DNA of 64,000 nucleotides from Parabacteroides sp. FAFU027 (GCF_022808675.1 NZ_JAKZKV010000003.1:62001-126000), one strand, 5' to 3'; shown: positions 54,121 to 62,841, counted from the first letter of the stretch. Notes: a model not told the origin generated them from the sequence alone. Translations and numbers: made by a program.

Positions 54121-56559
54121 ATGAAAAAACACATCCTCATATTATCCTCACTCATCTTAACCCTCGGTCTGCAAGCCGCCGACTTGCGTCTCTGGTACAA
54201 CCGTCCGGCCGAAAACTGGAATGAAGCACTTCCGCTTGGTAATGGTCGTCTGGCTGCAATGATATACGGAGTTCCGGCCATCGAACACCTCCAACTTAAC
54301 GAAGAGTCCGTCTGGGCAGGCGGTCCCAACAATAACGCCAACCCCGATGCCCTGAAAGCCATTCCGGAAATCAGCAAACTGATTTTCGAAGGGAAATACA
54401 AAGAGGCTGAAGATATGGCCAACGATAAAGTGATGGCGAAAACCAACAGCGGTATGCCCTACCAGTCAGTGGGTGATTTGTACATCAACTTCCCTGGTCA
54501 TCTCAACTATACCGATTACATCCGCGACCTCGATATTAGCAAAGCCGTTGCTTCGGTCAGCTATACGGTCAACGGTGTCCGTTATCATCGCGAATCCTTT
54601 GTGTCGTTTACCGACCAAGTGATGATTGTGAGGTTTACAGCCGACCGTCCGGGCAGCATCAGTTGCAACATCATGCTCGACCCTGCTCAGGAAAAATACG
54701 ACTGGTCAATGAGTGATAATTCCATCATCATGACCGGCAAAACCGATGCACATGAGAAAAACTCCGGTAAGGTAAAATACCAGACCCGCATCAAGGCACT
54801 TAATGACGGAGGTTCACTTTTGGCCAAAAACAACATTATCTCGGTGGAGAAAGCCAATACACTGACCCTCTACATCTCTATTGCCACCAATTTCAAAAAC
54901 TACAAAGAGCTGACCGAAGACGAGCAGGCGAAATGCCTGGCGTATATGAATAAAGCATTTGGTCGTGATTACGATAAAGTAAAAAGCGAGCACATCGCAT
55001 TTTATCAAAAACAATTCAATCGCGTTTCCCTGAATCTCGGAGAAACCGATGCTGTCAGCAAACCCATTGACGAGCGCATTCGTGATTTTGCCAAAGTGAA
55101 TGACCCGCAATTGGCTGCGCTCTATTTTCAGTTTGGCCGCTATCTGCTTATCAGTTCTTCCCAACCCGGGTGCCAGCCAGCCAACCTTCAGGGAAAATGG
55201 TGTAATCAGCTCTTACCGGCATGGGACAGCAAATACACCACCAACATCAATGCCGAAATGAACTACTGGCCGGCTGAGGTCACCAACCTCTCTGAACTAC
55301 AGGATCCATTCTTCCAAATGGTGCGTGAAGTAGCCGAATCCGGCAAAGAGACTGCTAAAATTATGTACGGGGCACGCGGTTGGGTGCTTCATCACAATAC
55401 CGACATCTGGCGCATTACCGGAGCCGTGGATCGTGCCACATCGGGCATGTGGTCAACCGGTGGCGCTTGGCTCTCCAATCACCTGTGGGAACGTTACCGC
55501 TACACCGGTGACCGGAAGTTTTTGCAAGCTGCCTATCCAATCATGAAAGGTGCAGCGCAATTTTTCCTCGATGTAATGGTGGAAGAACCCAAACACCATT
55601 GGTTGGTGCTGACTCCGGCTACTTCACCGGAGAATGTTCCGGCAGGTCACAATTCCAATATCACCGCCGGTTGCACGATGGATAACCAGCTGATATTTGA
55701 CCTGTTTACCAATCTGAAAGAAGCGGAAGCTATTCTCAAAGTCGACAAAGCATTTGGCGATACACTACAAACTGCTTTATCTAAAATGGCTCCGATGCAG
55801 ATCGGCCGATTTGGTCAGCTTCAGGAGTGGATGAACGACTGGGATGATCCGCACGATATTCACCGTCACGTTTCCCACCTATGGGGACTTTTCCCGGGCA
55901 ATCAGATTTCACCGTATCGTTCTCCTGAGTTGTTCGATGCTGCCCGCACCTCACTGATTCATCGTGGGGATCCTTCCACCGGATGGTCTATGGCGTGGAA
56001 AATCTGTTACTGGTCGCGCCTGCTCGATGGCGATCATGCCTATAAGTTATTGCAAAACCAGCTCGATTTAGTTACCGCTGATCAGAAGAAAAAAGGCGGG
56101 ACCTACGCCAATCTGTTTGATGCCCACCCGCCTTTTCAGATTGATGGGAATTTCGGTTGCACTGCAGGTATCACCGAAATGCTGATGCAGAGCCATGACG
56201 GATTTGTATTTATCCTACCCGCGTTGCCATCTGTTTGGAAAAATGGAGAAATCAAAGGAATCATTGCCCGTGGCGGATTCGAGCTTTCCTATTTCTGGGA
56301 AAATGGTGCATTGAAAAAGCTTACTGTGCTTTCAAAAGCAGGAGGAAATCTCCGACTGAGAGTGCTCACACCGATTAAAGGAAAAGGATTGAAAGCTGCC
56401 AAAGGTGAAAATCCGAATCCAATCTTTGCGGTGCAAACCATCAAAAAGCCATTGATCTCTGAAAAAGCGAAACTCAATCCGGTGAACTTAAAGAAAACAT
56501 ATCTCTATGATGTTGCTACGCTTCCCGGACAAACTCTCGTCTTCGAAGCAATTAAATAA
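54121..56559 (+). CDS. GH95 alpha-L-fucosidase / alpha-L-galactosidase
   Basis: 812 residues with signal peptide (MKKHILILSSLILTLGLQA). Family features: N-terminal beta domain starting RLWYNRPAENWNEALPLGNG, helical barrel with TTNINAEMNYWPAE (Asn375, Asn377), TSPENVPAG (Glu504, likely acid) and FQIDGNFGCTAGI (Asp675), matching the known GH95 catalytic set. GH95 removes alpha-1,2-fucose or L-galactose; both occur in pectin side chains. 24 bp separate it from the SDR gene. Confidence 0.95.
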   Translation: MKKHILILSSLILTLGLQAADLRLWYNRPAENWNEALPLGNGRLAAMIYGVPAIEHLQLNEESVWAGGPNNNANPDALKAIPEISKLIFEGKYKEAEDMANDKVMAKTNSGMPYQSVGDLYINFPGHLNYTDYIRDLDISKAVASVSYTVNGVRYHRESFVSFTDQVMIVRFTADRPGSISCNIMLDPAQEKYDWSMSDNSIIMTGKTDAHEKNSGKVKYQTRIKALNDGGSLLAKNNIISVEKANTLTLYISIATNFKNYKELTEDEQAKCLAYMNKAFGRDYDKVKSEHIAFYQKQFNRVSLNLGETDAVSKPIDERIRDFAKVNDPQLAALYFQFGRYLLISSSQPGCQPANLQGKWCNQLLPAWDSKYTTNINAEMNYWPAEVTNLSELQDPFFQMVREVAESGKETAKIMYGARGWVLHHNTDIWRITGAVDRATSGMWSTGGAWLSNHLWERYRYTGDRKFLQAAYPIMKGAAQFFLDVMVEEPKHHWLVLTPATSPENVPAGHNSNITAGCTMDNQLIFDLFTNLKEAEAILKVDKAFGDTLQTALSKMAPMQIGRFGQLQEWMNDWDDPHDIHRHVSHLWGLFPGNQISPYRSPELFDAARTSLIHRGDPSTGWSMAWKICYWSRLLDGDHAYKLLQNQLDLVTADQKKKGGTYANLFDAHPPFQIDGNFGCTAGITEMLMQSHDGFVFILPALPSVWKNGEIKGIIARGGFELSYFWENGALKKLTVLSKAGGNLRLRVLTPIKGKGLKAAKGENPNPIFAVQTIKKPLISEKAKLNPVNLKKTYLYDVATLPGQTLVFEAIK

Positions 56560-56583
56560 GAATTCAATTAAACGTAAGATATA

Positions 56584-57396
56584 ATGAAAAATCTATTCAG
56601 CGTAAAAGATAAAGTAGTCCTCATCACCGGTGGCACCGGGGTGCTGGGCTCCTGTATGGTTCACCATTTTGCTGAACAAGGGGCAAAGGTGGTATTCTTT
56701 GGCCGTAATCCCGAAGCAGGTCATAAGCTGGAATCTGAAGTTAAAGAGAGTGGTTTTGAATCCCTTTTCCTTCAGGCAGATGTACTTGACAGAAATCGTT
56801 TGGAAGAATGTTACGATGAAATTCTGAATCGTTTCGGACGCATCGATGTGCTGATTAATGGAGCAGGTGGCAATATGCAGGGGGCAACCATCCCTCCCGA
56901 TAAAACGATTTTTGATTTGGATCTGGGGGCTTTTGAGAAAGTGGTAGACCTTAACCTTTATGGAACTATTCTTCCGACCATGGTATTTTCATTAGCGATG
57001 TCCCAACAGAAAGAAGGGGTAATTATCAATATCGCTTCCGAGTCTGCCATTCGCCCATTGACCCGTGTGTGCGGTTACGGAACAGCTAAAGCAGCAGTAG
57101 TAAATTTCACCCAATATTTAGCCGGAGAGTTAGCTTCCAAATTTGGTGCTGGTCTTCGTGTAAATGCTGTTGCACCGGGCTTCTTCCTGACCGAACAAAA
57201 CCGTACTCTGTTGACCAATCCTGACGGTTCATACACAGAACGCGCCAAAACAATTATTGTACATACCCCGTTTGGACGGTTCGGAAAACCTGAAGAGTTG
57301 TTGGGAACCATGCAATATCTGGCAAGTGATGCCTCCAAATTTGTGACCGGCACACTGCTTGTTGTGGATGGCGGATTTGATGCATTTTCAATATAA
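56584..57396 (+). CDS. uxuB: SDR-family D-mannonate oxidoreductase
   Basis: 270 residues, cytoplasmic. Rossmann motif TGGTGVLGS, NGAGG, catalytic Ser in INIASES and YxxxK in YGTAKAAV, all in the usual SDR places; the C-terminus is GGFDAFSI. SDR proteins paired with UxuA, as here, reduce D-fructuronate to D-mannonate (a non-homologous replacement of E. coli UxuB; the symbol is used in the functional sense). 11 bp before uxuA, so cotranscribed. Confidence 0.85.
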   Translation: MKNLFSVKDKVVLITGGTGVLGSCMVHHFAEQGAKVVFFGRNPEAGHKLESEVKESGFESLFLQADVLDRNRLEECYDEILNRFGRIDVLINGAGGNMQGATIPPDKTIFDLDLGAFEKVVDLNLYGTILPTMVFSLAMSQQKEGVIINIASESAIRPLTRVCGYGTAKAAVVNFTQYLAGELASKFGAGLRVNAVAPGFFLTEQNRTLLTNPDGSYTERAKTIIVHTPFGRFGKPEELLGTMQYLASDASKFVTGTLLVVDGGFDAFSI

Positions 57397-57407
57397 AATA
57401 AATCATT

Positions 57408-58586
57408 ATGATACTTTGTAAACAATCCTGGCGCTGGTACGGTCCGAATGACCCTGTAAGCCTGTGGGATATCCGTCAGGCAGGCGCAACCGATGTGGTA
57501 AACGCTTTACACCATATTCCCAATGGTGAAGTCTGGACCGTTGAGGAAATTCAGAAGCGCAAAGACCTGATTGCAGAAGCAGGTCTTATCTGGTCTGTAG
57601 TAGAAAGTGTTCCCGTTCACGAACACATCAAAACGCAGACCGGAGATTTTCAGAAATATATAGAAAATTACAAAGAGAGTCTTCGCAATCTGGCAAAATG
57701 CGGTATCTATATCGTTACTTACAACTTTATGCCAGTGCTTGACTGGACCCGCACCGACCTGGCTTACACCATGCCGGACGGTTCGAAAGCGCTTCGATTC
57801 GAACGTGCTGCTTTTGTGGCTTTTGACCTCTTCATTCTGAAACGCCCGAATGCAGAAAAAGATTACACCGAGGCTGAGATTGAAAAGGCAAAAGCCCGTT
57901 TTGCCGAAATGACGGATGCCGATAAAGAGTTGTTGACCCGCAATATGATTGCAGGTTTGCCTGGCTCGGAAGAGAGCTTTACAGTACAGCAATTCCAGCA
58001 AGCGCTCGATCGTTACGATGGAATTGATGCGGCTAAATTGAGAGATAATCTCATTTATTTCCTGCGTGAAATAGCTCCGGTTGCTGATGAAACGGGAATT
58101 AAGCTGGTCATTCACCCCGATGACCCACCTTATACTATTTTGGGGTTGCCACGTATATTGAGTACAGCTCAGGATGTGCGTGACCTGATTGCCGCAGTTC
58201 CTAACGAGTCAAACGGACTTTGCCTCTGTACCGGTTCGTTCGGTGTTCGCAGCGACAACGAACTGGCAGCGATGATGACCGAGTTTGGTGACCGCATTAA
58301 CTTCGTGCACTTCCGCAGTACCAAACGTGACGAGGAAGGAAACTTCTACGAAGACAATCACCTCGAAGGCGATGTGGATATGTTCGGTGTGATGAAGGCT
58401 TTCCTTGAGCTACAGCAACGTCGTGGCGTATCTATTCCGATGCGTCCAGACCACGGCCACCAGATGATTGACGACCTGAAAAAGAAGACCAATCCGGGCT
58501 ATTCCTGTATCGGACGTCTTCGTGGCCTGGCTGAGCTGCGAGGTCTGGAAATGGGGATTGCGAAATCTTTATTCAGCAATAAATAA
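57408..58586 (+). CDS. uxuA: Mannonate dehydratase
   Basis: 392 residues, normal length. UxuA signatures: [20 protein letters not shown] at the N-terminus, [61 protein letters not shown] and [12 protein letters not shown]. It makes 2-keto-3-deoxygluconate from D-mannonate, using a divalent metal held by the Cys/His/Asp set. It shows that the upstream hydrolases release a hexuronate that enters the glucuronate branch. Confidence 0.98.
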   Translation: MILCKQSWRWYGPNDPVSLWDIRQAGATDVVNALHHIPNGEVWTVEEIQKRKDLIAEAGLIWSVVESVPVHEHIKTQTGDFQKYIENYKESLRNLAKCGIYIVTYNFMPVLDWTRTDLAYTMPDGSKALRFERAAFVAFDLFILKRPNAEKDYTEAEIEKAKARFAEMTDADKELLTRNMIAGLPGSEESFTVQQFQQALDRYDGIDAAKLRDNLIYFLREIAPVADETGIKLVIHPDDPPYTILGLPRILSTAQDVRDLIAAVPNESNGLCLCTGSFGVRSDNELAAMMTEFGDRINFVHFRSTKRDEEGNFYEDNHLEGDVDMFGVMKAFLELQQRRGVSIPMRPDHGHQMIDDLKKKTNPGYSCIGRLRGLAELRGLEMGIAKSLFSNK

Positions 58587-58604
58587 TTGCATTTTCCGTA
58601 TTAT

Positions 58605-58637
58605 AAAGGAGAAGTCACAAAGGCTTCTCCTTTTTTA
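58605..58637 (+). terminator. Terminator after uxuA
   Basis: AAAGGAGAAG (58605-58614) pairs with CTTCTCCTTT (58624-58633) and a T run follows. 19 bp past the uxuA stop codon. Confidence 0.9.
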
Positions 58638-58668
58638 ATTTAGACGGGCAGGGGTTTAGCTTAAATAA

Positions 58669-58700
58669 CTTGTATTTGTGATTAATTCGGCTTAATTTTG
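58669..58700 (+). promoter_or_regulatory. Probable exbB promoter
   Basis: TAATTTTG at 58693-58700 is a perfect -7 element; CTTG at 58669-58672, 20 nt upstream, is a one-mismatch -33. Confidence 0.65.
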
Positions 58701-58767
58701 CCCGACTTAAAAAGAGAAATCTTTTTCCCTGAAACATAATAACATTAATCAGTAAATCAATTCGTTT

Positions 58768-59418
58768 ATGGTTATTCTTGCAGATTTAACGGTAACACAA
58801 CCGACAGCCGGAGGCATTTCATTATTAGAATTATTAGTGAAAGGCGGGGTGATTATTATCCCAATTATTTTGTTGTCATTTCTCACCATATACATATTCG
58901 TTCAAAAGCTTCTTTTCATTTCCAAAAACTCAAAAGTAGAACGTGATTTTACCAACCGAATCCTTCGCGAATTGGAAAAAGGGAAGATAGATGAGGCGTT
59001 GCATGTTTGTCGCAACAACAATTCGATGGGTAAAATATTTGAAAGTGGCGTTCAGTTTGTAGGAAAGCCGGTTCGTGAGATTGAAGCTATCATGGAAACC
59101 TCAGCTAACGTCGAGATTTCTAAGATGGAAAAACATACTGCATATCTCGGAATCATTGCCGGGGTGGCTCCTATGCTTGGATTCATTGGTACAATTGCCG
59201 GGGTAATCACCATTTTCTATAATATCTCGATGAGTGATAATATTAGTATTGGTGTGATTTCTGACGGTTTGTATAAAAAGATGGTATCCAGTGGAACCGG
59301 TTTGCTAGTTGGGGTTGTAGCCTATGCCTGCTATCACTACCTGCAAATGCAGATTGACAAATTCATGCACAAACTGCAGGAAGAGGAACTACATTTCATT
59401 AAATCCATTCAGCAATGA
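58768..59418 (+). CDS. exbB: ExbB/TolQ/MotA-type proton channel
   Basis: 216 residues with three membrane helices: about 24-46, 123-150 (GIIAGVAPMLGFIGTIAGVI) and 172-195 (SGTGLLVGVVAYACYHYL). Family motif GxAPxLGxxGTxxG is present. ExbB forms the pentameric channel that energises TonB, and would power SusC-type transporters. Its stop codon overlaps the start of exbD by 4 bp. Confidence 0.92.
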   Translation: MVILADLTVTQPTAGGISLLELLVKGGVIIIPIILLSFLTIYIFVQKLLFISKNSKVERDFTNRILRELEKGKIDEALHVCRNNNSMGKIFESGVQFVGKPVREIEAIMETSANVEISKMEKHTAYLGIIAGVAPMLGFIGTIAGVITIFYNISMSDNISIGVISDGLYKKMVSSGTGLLVGVVAYACYHYLQMQIDKFMHKLQEEELHFIKSIQQ

Positions 59419-59810
59419 AACTCAGACGCAATAAACATTTCCAGCCGGAGGTAAGTACATCGTCACTCAATGACATTATGTTCTTCCTTTTGCTGTTCTT
59501 CCTGATTATTTCCACGTTGAGCAATCCTAACGTCATCAAGATATTGCTTCCTAAAGCAAAATCTGCTCAAAAGATGAACAAACAACAGGTGACACTCACC
59601 GTTTCGGAAGAAAAAAAATATTATATCGACCAGAAGGAAGTACCTTTCGACCAACTGGAGAGCGCTCTACAAACCAAACTCGCAGGCATTGAATCTCCTA
59701 CCGTTGTACTTCGCTGTTCTCCCAAACTCAATATCCAGGATTTGGTGGACGTAATGCAAATCGGAACCTCTCTCAAGGTGAAAATGGTGCTGGCAACTCA
59801 AAAGACATAA
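59415..59810 (+). CDS. exbD: ExbD/TolR biopolymer transport protein
   Basis: 131 residues. One membrane helix (about 21-40) preceded by SSLNDIMFFLLLFF, where Asp20 is the conserved proton-carrying residue. The periplasmic domain (about 45-131) has the ExbD shape ending VDVMQIGTSLKVKMVLATQ. ATGA overlap with exbB. No TonB gene follows, so TonB must be elsewhere. Confidence 0.92.
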   Translation: MKLRRNKHFQPEVSTSSLNDIMFFLLLFFLIISTLSNPNVIKILLPKAKSAQKMNKQQVTLTVSEEKKYYIDQKEVPFDQLESALQTKLAGIESPTVVLRCSPKLNIQDLVDVMQIGTSLKVKMVLATQKT

Positions 59811-59830
59811 CTGTTACATCAGTATAGTAA

Positions 59831-59864
59831 CCCGGAAATCACTATTGATTTTCGGGTTTTTTTT
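59831..59864 (+). terminator. Terminator after exbD
   Basis: CCCGGAAATCA pairs with TGATTTTCGGG around CTAT, followed by eight T residues; 20 bp past exbD. Confidence 0.93.
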
Positions 59865-59968
59865 GCCATTATATAGCCATTACACTGAAATGTCATGCAG
59901 CATCTTCTTATTAGCTACCGTCTTTTAAACATTGATTACTATTGACCTTATAAAAGAGGAATAAGAAA

Positions 59969-61489
59969 ATGCAACGTTTATACACTATTTTATCTGTCTG
60001 GATAATTTGCCTATCAGCTTTTACGCAATCGTTTATCAGCACAGAAACTCTTTGTGGTAAGAAATACATTGATGGTTCTTATTTTAGTGCCAGAGAAATT
60101 TCATTTGCCCTCAAAATAAAACGGCTGACTGTATTAGCTGATTCCAATTTACTGATTGTAGAAACTACGTCCTCCAATTCATCTATTGCCGGTAACCCTA
60201 CCGGACAATTGGTTGTATATGATCTTACCCGTAATAATATTCTCTGGAAAAAAAAGACCAATCCAACAGAGGACAGGATATTTACTACCGACAACTCTGT
60301 AATCGTATCGTCACCAGGTATTGCTATAGCCTATAATCTCTTTTCCGGAAATCAAGTATGGAAATCAAACAAGTATATCTACGATGTTTTTCCGGCACAA
60401 CATATCGCTTTAGCCCGTATCTCTGATAAAATTGGAGCAATTGGTCTCGATGATGGGAAAAAGAAATGGACTAGAAAAGTATCGGACAGAAATGGTATCA
60501 ACGACTTATTTCTTTACAATGACTCCACATTGATGCTGGCATCGGACGGATTACATTCCATAGATACACATACTGGAGGAGGATGGGATATAGATATGAA
60601 AACCAGTAAAAAAGATTATACTGCGTCAATATTACTCACAACTATCAATGTACTGCTTTCAGCAGCCACGGGAGACGGATATACGACTGTCCCCCCTACT
60701 CAATATACCGATATAGTTTCCAACGTTTGCTATGACAAGAATGTCTTTTATCTGGCCGGTAAAGAGAAATTAGTGGCGGTCGATGAAATGGGTAATAATC
60801 TTTGGCAAATGAATCTACCTAAAAGACAGACGACCAAATCAACCCTTTTTGTAAATGACAAGCAGTTATTTCTCCTTAACCGCGGATATGCATTTGAGGA
60901 AGGGAATCGAACGGATCTCGGACTGGCGTTTTTGGCTGGTTATGACAAAGAGTCGGGGAAACAGGTATATTTTAGCACGATGGAAAAAAGTGAAATGGTT
61001 ATTGATCATGTTTTTCACAACGATGAGATTACCCTACTGGACTCCCGCAAAATATTTTCCTACGATATGAAATCCGGAAAAAGATTATCCGAACACACAT
61101 TTTCCTTAAACAAGAATGAAGTTGCATTAAGATTTGTGCCTCCTACATTATGCAAACAACTTGCTGATTCAATATGGAATAACCTTATCGACACTGAAAT
61201 CTCGCATTATTTCGTAGTCACCAACCAAGGTAGAGTGATTGAACTGGACAGTACTTTTAACATTCTAAATTCATTTCCGGAAACTGAATTCTACACTCAA
61301 TATTTTGACACTAAAGACTACCGCCTTATCGCACAAAATCGCACTACTTTAGTGATAGATAATAATGGTCGGAGCATTGCAGAGCTCCCGGCTAATAACC
61401 AGGCTTTTGTGGTCGGAAATTTCCTATTTACATTTGATGAGAATATAGTCCGGATTATAAATATTGAATCACTCTTCAGAAATCGCTGA
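59969..61489 (+). CDS. PQQ-like beta-propeller repeat protein, secreted
   Basis: 506 residues with signal peptide MQRLYTILSVWIICLSAFT. Blades repeat the form V.YDL...ILWKKKT, IAYNLFSGNQVWKSNKY, IGLDDGKKKWTRKVSD, LVAVDEMGNNLWQMNL, LAGYDKESGKQVYFSTM and FSYDMKSGKRLSEHTF, typical of PQQ/WD-like outer-membrane-assembly propellers. No membrane anchor or enzymatic domain. Function unknown; monocistronic. Confidence 0.78.
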   Translation: MQRLYTILSVWIICLSAFTQSFISTETLCGKKYIDGSYFSAREISFALKIKRLTVLADSNLLIVETTSSNSSIAGNPTGQLVVYDLTRNNILWKKKTNPTEDRIFTTDNSVIVSSPGIAIAYNLFSGNQVWKSNKYIYDVFPAQHIALARISDKIGAIGLDDGKKKWTRKVSDRNGINDLFLYNDSTLMLASDGLHSIDTHTGGGWDIDMKTSKKDYTASILLTTINVLLSAATGDGYTTVPPTQYTDIVSNVCYDKNVFYLAGKEKLVAVDEMGNNLWQMNLPKRQTTKSTLFVNDKQLFLLNRGYAFEEGNRTDLGLAFLAGYDKESGKQVYFSTMEKSEMVIDHVFHNDEITLLDSRKIFSYDMKSGKRLSEHTFSLNKNEVALRFVPPTLCKQLADSIWNNLIDTEISHYFVVTNQGRVIELDSTFNILNSFPETEFYTQYFDTKDYRLIAQNRTTLVIDNNGRSIAELPANNQAFVVGNFLFTFDENIVRIINIESLFRNR

Positions 61490-61972
61490 GCGTTGATTTC
61501 TCATGTAGCTTTTAGTGCATTTCTCTATTCTTATTCATTATTACATCATTGCTCATTCAATAGTCATTAAAGGGAAAAGAAAGGATAAAACCCTGATAAC
61601 ATCCTTATATTTCCCTGAAGAAACCCAGATAAAACCTATCTATAAGGATGGGGTTTATCTCCGGTTTATTGGGGTTATGCCTGGTATTCTATTGCATGAA
61701 TAACCTTAATTCCCCATGAATAGCTGCTGAATTCCCCTCGAATTACCACCGAAGAACGGAAATAATGAGTAATCCTTAAGCTATTTTTCTACCGCCTTTT
61801 CAGAGCAAAATAAAGTTACTTTATTTTCCGATTCACCCATTAAACATTTCTCCCTAAAAAAACTGAGATTCGGCATTAAATTATTCTCAAAACAAATACT
61901 CCTATTCCTCAGACAGTTAATAAAGATCGCTATCATAATAACTTAAATCAGCTACTATTTTTTCAAATCAGA
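61490..61972. other. Non-coding gap upstream of tRNA-Asp
   Basis: 480 bp with no credible gene (a 62-codon open frame at 61515-61703 lacks gene-like features). Short motifs recur at near helical spacing: GGTTTAT at 61652 and 61663, GGTTAT at 61673, and GAAT at 61698, 61718, 61729 and 61740. Confidence 0.4.
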
Positions 61973-62004
61973 TTTGCATAGTTAAAATATTGGCTCTATC
62001 TTTG
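61973..62004 (+). promoter_or_regulatory. Consensus promoter of tRNA-Asp copy 1
   Basis: TTTG (61973-61976), 20 nt, TATCTTTG (61997-62004). Perfect consensus; the mature tRNA starts 31 bp downstream. Confidence 0.92.
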
Positions 62005-62034
62005 CAACGCGATTGAGAAAAACGATTGCTCCAC

Positions 62035-62108
62035 GGTGTGGTAGTTCAGCTGGTTAGAATACCTGCCTGTCACGCAGGGGGTCGCGGGTTCGAGTCCCGT
62101 CCATACCG
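62035..62108 (+). tRNA. tRNA-Asp (GTC), copy 1
   Basis: 74 nt folding to a standard cloverleaf: acceptor GGTGTGG/CCATACC (one G-U pair), D arm around AGCTGGTTAGAA, anticodon stem CCTGC/GCAGG with loop CTGTCAC (anticodon GTC), T arm GCGGG-TTCGAGT-CCCGT region and discriminator G. CCA is not encoded. Confidence 0.97.
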
Positions 62109-62111
62109 CTA

Positions 62112-62145
62112 AAAGCAGCTTAAATTATTAAGCTGCTTTTTTTAT
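62112..62145 (+). terminator. Terminator of tRNA-Asp copy 1
   Basis: AAAGCAGCTTAA pairs with TTAAGCTGCTTT and a T run follows. It differs in sequence from the terminators after the pseudo-tRNA and copy 2. Confidence 0.9.
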
Positions 62146-62146
62146 T

Positions 62147-62410
62147 ATGCCATATTTTGTCTATATATTACAATCAACTGTAGATCAAAGCTATTATAAA
62201 GGATTTACAGAAGATATTGCTAAGCGACTGGAACAACACAATAATGGTGAAAGTCGCTATACTAGTCGAAAAATGCCTTGGCAATTGGTATATTTAGAGG
62301 AATTACCATCCAAACGCGAAGCTTTGATTCGTGAAAAACAGATAAAACGTTACAACTCCATTTATTTGCGCGAACTCATATCTAAGTATAAACAAAATTC
62401 AGATGGTTAG
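62147..62410 (+). CDS. GIY-YIG nuclease, small single-domain
   Basis: 87 residues. GIY-YIG core: YFVYILQS at residues 3-10 and YYKGFTED at 16-23, Arg27 in AKRLEQH and Glu58 in KREAL, the expected catalytic set, with the family tail IREKQIKRYN. The closest class is the UPF0213-like short nucleases, common in Bacteroidetes. It begins two bases after the terminator of tRNA-Asp copy 1, and its last codons (S-D-G-stop) are read from a D-arm-like sequence of a damaged tRNA-Asp, so it looks like cargo of a small element in a tRNA gene. Confidence 0.88.
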   Translation: MPYFVYILQSTVDQSYYKGFTEDIAKRLEQHNNGESRYTSRKMPWQLVYLEELPSKREALIREKQIKRYNSIYLRELISKYKQNSDG

Positions 62411-62466
62411 AAGACCGGCCTGTCATCTCGCCTGTGGCGAGACGGGTTCGAGTCCCGTCCATACCG
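62398..62466 (+). pseudogene. tRNA-Asp remnant lacking the 5' acceptor arm
   Basis: TTCAGaTGGTTAGAAgACC matches the D arm of the intact genes with small changes, GCCTGTCA matches the anticodon 5' side, and GGGTTCGAGTCCCGTCCATA then CCG matches the T arm and 3' acceptor exactly. The 5' acceptor half is missing and the anticodon 3' stem plus variable loop are replaced by TCTCGCC-TGT-GGCGAGA. It cannot form a cloverleaf. Its first 13 bases overlap the end of the GIY-YIG gene. Confidence 0.88.
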
Positions 62467-62467
62467 C

Positions 62468-62500
62468 AAAAAGGAAGTCGAAAGGCTTCCTTTTTTGTTT
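62468..62500 (+). terminator. Terminator after the tRNA-Asp remnant
   Basis: AAGGAAG-TCGAAAGG-CTTCCTT followed by T residues, practically identical to the terminator of copy 2, showing that the remnant kept the original tRNA 3' flank. Confidence 0.88.
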
Positions 62501-62561
62501 TCAATAACTCTTGATTTTGAAGTTTACAATACAATTATATTTCAACTTTGATAGGACATAA

Positions 62562-62593
62562 TTTGCATAGTTAAAATATTGGTTCTATCTTTG
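62562..62593 (+). promoter_or_regulatory. Consensus promoter of tRNA-Asp copy 2
   Basis: TTTG (62562-62565), 20 nt, TATCTTTG (62586-62593). Nearly identical to the promoter of copy 1 over about 65 bp. Confidence 0.92.
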
Positions 62594-62623
62594 CAACGCA
62601 ATTGAGAAACACAATTGCTCCAC

Positions 62624-62697
62624 GGTGTGGTAGTTCAGCTGGTTAGAATACCTGCCTGTCACGCAGGGGGTCGCGGGTTCGAGTCCCGTCCATACCG
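62624..62697 (+). tRNA. tRNA-Asp (GTC), copy 2
   Basis: Identical in all 74 positions to copy 1 as far as I can compare by eye, with the same GTC anticodon, no encoded CCA. Confidence 0.97.
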
Positions 62698-62698
62698 C

Positions 62699-62730
62699 AA
62701 AAAGGAAGTCGAAAGGCTTCCTTTTTTTGT
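62699..62730 (+). terminator. Terminator of tRNA-Asp copy 2
   Basis: AAGGAAG-TCGAAAGG-CTTCCTT followed by seven T residues, starting two bases after the tRNA. Confidence 0.92.
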
Positions 62731-62841
62731 TTCCGATAATTCTATTTACAACTTACTGAAAACAGGTTTTGAAGTGCGCTAAATCCCTTTGCGTTTTATC
62801 ATCTTCGCGTTCAATACAGACCAATAACACTCTCTTTCTGC

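Noticed and set aside
61515-61703. 62-codon open frame upstream of tRNA-Asp
   Set aside because: Composition and motifs do not look like protein; the stretch has no gene-like neighbours or start signal.
62398-62466. Remnant considered as a functional tRNA with a long variable arm (Ser/Leu type)
   Set aside because: The 5' acceptor strand is absent and the anticodon stem cannot form.
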